From an uncultured Alphaproteobacteria bacterium (lineage in GTDB: Bacteria > Pseudomonadota > Alphaproteobacteria > RF32 > CAG-239), in the NCBI GenBank assembly GCA_934277435.1, contig CAKQUE010000002.1:1-64000 (forward strand): DNA of 64,000 nt, in the 5' to 3' direction. The notes under the pieces were generated by a model. That model did not search any database, had not been told where the DNA came from, and was given only the letters and a program-made list of their open reading frames with translations. Below, in pieces: positions 60,758-64,000 of this stretch; positions within the stretch are counted from its first letter, which is position 1, and the number at the start of each line of letters is the position of its first letter. The position numbers were made by a program, and so were the translations under genes.

Positions 60758-62623
60758 CTAGCGACGTTCAAAGAGTTTTTCGATATCTGCTAATTTGATT
60801 TTTACATAAGTCGGACGACCATGATTACACTGACCTGAATGCTCGGTCTTTTCCATATCACGCAGCAAGCGGTTCATTTCTTCTATATTCAGCGGACGAC
60901 CTGCCCGCACCGAACCATGACAGGCAATCGTGGCACAAATATGATGAATTTTATCACTCAGAGCATATTCTCCGCCCCACTCAGAAATCTCTGCCGCTAT
61001 ATCCTTAACCAGCTTTTTAACATCTGTGTCACCAAGCAAGGCCGGCATCTCTCGCACCAACACCGCCGAAGTGCCAAATTCTTCCAGCATCAAACCAAGC
61101 TGCGCCAACTGTGGAGCATATTCCAAAATATTTTCCTTTTCTGACAGACTTAAATCCACAACTTCCGGTAACAAAAGCATTTGCGTTGGCATTTGCTCGT
61201 GCTTAGCCATGCTCTGCTTCATTTTTTCCATTGTTATACGCTCATGAGCAGCATGCTGGTCAATAATGACAATACTGTCTTCGGTTTGCGAGATAATGTA
61301 GGTATTATGAAATTGCGCCTTAGCCAAACCAAGTTCGCCGACTTCTTCTAATGTTTCCGCAGTCGGTTCTTCGGCCACACGCACCGAAAATTTGCTTTCA
61401 AGCTCAGGAATAGACATTGTGGAAGCTGCGCTTTTACCTCTGCCGCCGCTAAAATTATACACATGATTAAAAGGAGTTGAGGCAAAACTTGCTGCCCGTT
61501 CTCGCAGCATATAACTGTTTGAAGAAAACGCAGCATTGTTATTCAGCGGCTCGTTTTGATTTTCTTCTCCCTCAATGGTACGTTCCAACAAATGTTCCAG
61601 CTCGCCGGTTTCGGCGCTTTTTTGCCCGCCCAAACTCAAAGCATGGCGAATACTACCTACCAGCAAACCTCGGATAGCCCCGTTGTCATAAAAACGCACT
61701 TCCGCTTTGGTTGGATGCACATTCACGTCAACATACATCGGTTCTACTTCAATAAACACCGCACAGGCCGGATATCGCCCCGCCGTCATCATATCTTGAT
61801 ATGCACCTTTGATTGCGCCCAAAATGAGTTTATCCCGCACCGGACGATTGTTGACAAATAGAAATTCCGATAAAGAATTGGCTTTATTATAGGTTGGAAC
61901 GCCGATAAAGCCGCTGATTTTACAAAAATCATTGCCGGCATCAATTGCCACAGAATTTTCTTCAAACTCGCCGCCCATAACATCTGCCACGCGCCGCTGC
62001 CGACAATCAAACAATTCTCCCTGACAAGCGTTTAGCGCTACTTTCTTTTTGCCGTCGCTACTCAAATAAAATGAAATCTGCGGATTGGCCAAAGCTATGC
62101 GCTGCAGCATATCCACACACTGCGCCGCCTCCGAAGCGTCAGACTTCATAAATTTTAAGCGCGCCGGTGTCGTATAAAACAAATCGCGCACCTCAATTTT
62201 GGTTCCCAAAGGAACGGCCGCCGGTCTGACATCGCTTTTGTCACCGCCGTTGACGCTGATTTGCCAGCCGCTATCCGCGTTTTGCTGACGTGAACTGATT
62301 GTTAATTTGGCAACAGAAGCTATAGACGGCAGCGCCTCGCCTCTGAACCCCAAAAAATTTATATTGAACAAATCATTATCCGGCAATTTTGAAGTGGCGT
62401 GCCGTTCCACAGCCAAAGGCAGTTCTTCAACGCTGATACCTTTACCATTATCAACAACCGTAATCAGGTTTTTTCCGCCGCCTTCCAGCGTGACCTCTAT
62501 TTTTGAGGCTCCGGCATCAATTGCGTTTTCTACCAATTCTTTTATCACCGAAGCCGGACGCTCTATCACCTCACCGGCGGCTATTTGGTTGACTAAATTA
62601 GACGGTAAAACGCGAATTGGCAT
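60758..62623 (-). CDS. mutL: DNA mismatch repair protein, endonuclease type
   Basis: 621 residues. N-terminal GHKL ATPase: ENAIDAGA, DNGKGI and GFRGEALPSIASV near residues 30-105. The C-terminal domain carries DQHAAHERITME, which fits the DQHA(X)2E(X)4E metal-binding motif of nicking MutL proteins, and later ACHGSVRAG and CNHGRP, the other metal-site segments. So repair here probably uses MutL nicking instead of MutH. It connects functionally with mutS in this window. Confidence 0.95.
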   Translation of the reverse strand: MPIRVLPSNLVNQIAAGEVIERPASVIKELVENAIDAGASKIEVTLEGGGKNLITVVDNGKGISVEELPLAVERHATSKLPDNDLFNINFLGFRGEALPSIASVAKLTISSRQQNADSGWQISVNGGDKSDVRPAAVPLGTKIEVRDLFYTTPARLKFMKSDASEAAQCVDMLQRIALANPQISFYLSSDGKKKVALNACQGELFDCRQRRVADVMGGEFEENSVAIDAGNDFCKISGFIGVPTYNKANSLSEFLFVNNRPVRDKLILGAIKGAYQDMMTAGRYPACAVFIEVEPMYVDVNVHPTKAEVRFYDNGAIRGLLVGSIRHALSLGGQKSAETGELEHLLERTIEGEENQNEPLNNNAAFSSNSYMLRERAASFASTPFNHVYNFSGGRGKSAASTMSIPELESKFSVRVAEEPTAETLEEVGELGLAKAQFHNTYIISQTEDSIVIIDQHAAHERITMEKMKQSMAKHEQMPTQMLLLPEVVDLSLSEKENILEYAPQLAQLGLMLEEFGTSAVLVREMPALLGDTDVKKLVKDIAAEISEWGGEYALSDKIHHICATIACHGSVRAGRPLNIEEMNRLLRDMEKTEHSGQCNHGRPTYVKIKLADIEKLFERR

Positions 62624-62631
62624 AGTTCAAA

Positions 62632-64000
62632 CTACTTTCTAATTTTTTTGATATAATTGATTAACGCCGTTGTGGAGCTGTCATGTTCAACGCCAAAGGC
62701 GGTTCCTTCAATCTCCGGCAATATATTCAAAGCCAGTTTTTTGCCAAGTTCAACACCGAATTGGTCAAAAGAGTTAATATTCCAAATAACTCCTTGCACA
62801 TAAATTTTGTGTTCATACATAGCAACCAGCATACCCAAGGTATACGGGTCCAGCTTTTTAACCACAATGGTATTGGACGGACGATTGCCGGAAAAGCTCT
62901 TATATTTTTTCAGAGCTTCAATTTCGTCTTTACTCTTTCCGGCTTTTTCCAGTTCCAAAGCCGCCTCTTCCACAGTTTTACCTTGCATCAAAGCTTCGCC
63001 TTGAGCCAAAACGTTTGATAGCAAAATTTGGTGATGATTACCGATTTCATTGTGAGAAATTGCCGGAATTATAAAGTCCACCGGCACAATTTCAGTTCCT
63101 TGGTGCAAAAGTTGGAAAAACGAGTGCTGCACGTCGGTTCCGGCGCCACCGAACAAAGCCGGTCCGGTCGCGTAACTAACCGGTTTGTTATCCAAGCCAA
63201 TTGATTTACCGTTGCTTTCCATATCCAACTGCTGCAAATAAGCCGGCAGATATTGTAAATATTGGTCATACGGCACAACGCAATAGCGATGTATACCATA
63301 AAAATTGTTATACCAAATTCCAAGCAAAGCCAAAACAACCGGAATATTGTGTTCCAATTCAGTTTCGGCAAAATGCTTATCCATAGCGTTTGCTCCTTTG
63401 AGCATACGTTCAAAATTTTCAAAACCCACGGCAATGCAGATAATCATACCAATGGCAGACCACATAGAATAGCGGCCGCCGACAAAGTCCCAAAATTCAA
63501 ACATATTATCGGAATTGATACCAAATTTTTCCACTTCGACCTTGTTGGTTGAAAGCGCTATAAAATGCTTAGCAACGGCATGTTCACCCAAAGCGTCTAC
63601 CAGCCATTTGCGGCAGGTTTTGGCGTTAGTAAGAGTTTCTATGGTAGTAAATGTTTTTGAAGCCACAATAAAAAGAGTTGTTTCCGGATCAATTTTATTC
63701 AAAACCTCGGCGCAAGCTGTGCCGTCAATATTCGAAATAAAATAACATTTGATATCTTTTGCCCAATACGGACGCAAAGCCTCAACCGCCATACGAGGTC
63801 CCAAATCCGAGCCACCAATGCCGATATTGACAATATTAGTCAGTTTTTTGCCGGTATAGCCGGTAAATCTTCCCAAGCGAACAGCTTCGGAAAAATCTTT
63901 CATTCGAGCTAAAACTTCGCGGATTTTTGGCATAACATCGCGACCATCGACATAAATCGGAGTATTATCCTGATGGCGCAAAGCCACATGCAAAACCGCA
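62632..64000 (-). CDS. pgi: Glucose-6-phosphate isomerase, N-terminus outside the window
   Basis: About 456 residues are visible; the frame continues past the window edge (AVLHVALRHQD is an internal PGI segment, so about 80-90 residues are missing). It interconverts glucose- and fructose-6-phosphate. Signatures are IGGSDLGPRMAVEALRPY, DFVGGRYSMWSAIG (sugar-phosphate site) and GVIWNINSFDQFGVELGK near the end. The stop is 8 bp upstream of mutL's start. Confidence 0.95.
   Translation of the reverse strand, partial: AVLHVALRHQDNTPIYVDGRDVMPKIREVLARMKDFSEAVRLGRFTGYTGKKLTNIVNIGIGGSDLGPRMAVEALRPYWAKDIKCYFISNIDGTACAEVLNKIDPETTLFIVASKTFTTIETLTNAKTCRKWLVDALGEHAVAKHFIALSTNKVEVEKFGINSDNMFEFWDFVGGRYSMWSAIGMIICIAVGFENFERMLKGANAMDKHFAETELEHNIPVVLALLGIWYNNFYGIHRYCVVPYDQYLQYLPAYLQQLDMESNGKSIGLDNKPVSYATGPALFGGAGTDVQHSFFQLLHQGTEIVPVDFIIPAISHNEIGNHHQILLSNVLAQGEALMQGKTVEEAALELEKAGKSKDEIEALKKYKSFSGNRPSNTIVVKKLDPYTLGMLVAMYEHKIYVQGVIWNINSFDQFGVELGKKLALNILPEIEGTAFGVEHDSSTTALINYIKKIRK

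Overview
The window looks like the chromosome of a low-GC, Gram-negative bacterium, most likely a host-associated alphaproteobacterium. The basis is lpxA (lipid A synthesis), the gene orders acpP-fabF-mltG and mtaB-ftsY, an RpoD-type sigma factor, and a phage gene resembling the alphaproteobacterial DUF6456 family. This assignment is inference from gene content. No rRNA or tRNA gene was found.

Layout. (1) 1-431: a 177-bp intergenic repeat in tandem with built-in terminator hairpins; another copy lies at 13.2 kb. (2) 455-12420: an immigrant defence island. It holds a solitary Cas2-like protein, a type I restriction-modification system (half-size hsdS, hsdM, a full hsdS with a DUF559 nuclease domain spliced between its two recognition domains, hsdR), a Fic protein, a DUF6119/TIGR04141-like protein, a HAD phosphatase and a YgjP-type metallopeptidase. 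(3) 12427-15780: a phosphatase gene followed by a decayed stretch of gene remnants, a repeat copy, a possible small RNA and two unknown genes. (4) 15780-29710: housekeeping genes (pgpA, mltG, fabF, acpP, ldh, mtaB, ftsY, rpoD) interleaved with two large paralogous proteins that look like cysteine-nucleophile alpha/beta hydrolases, and three unknown genes. (5) 29757-33117: lpxA and an RsmB-like rRNA methyltransferase, flanked by two members of a small paralogous family. (6) 33242-49163: a compact podovirus-like element, about 15.9 kb. (7) 49181-64000: priA, a mazG-like gene, mutS, a PhoR-like kinase, thrS, a glycosyltransferase, small membrane proteins, a third paralogue, mutL and a pgi gene cut by the window edge.

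The phage-like element carries terminase, portal, scaffold, capsid, P22-type tail-completion genes, fibres, lysis genes and a GroES-like cochaperonin on the minus strand. On the other strand are a repressor-like gene and a small membrane protein. Three helically phased direct repeats overlap the divergent promoter, suggesting a repressor switch. No integrase or replication gene is visible, so it may be a defective prophage or a domesticated, gene-transfer-agent-like particle.

The most unusual items are the hsdS-DUF559 nested gene flanked by REP-like palindromes, the integrase-free podovirus module, the paired THCYG hydrolase-like proteins with helical C-terminal regions, and the tandem 177-bp repeat.
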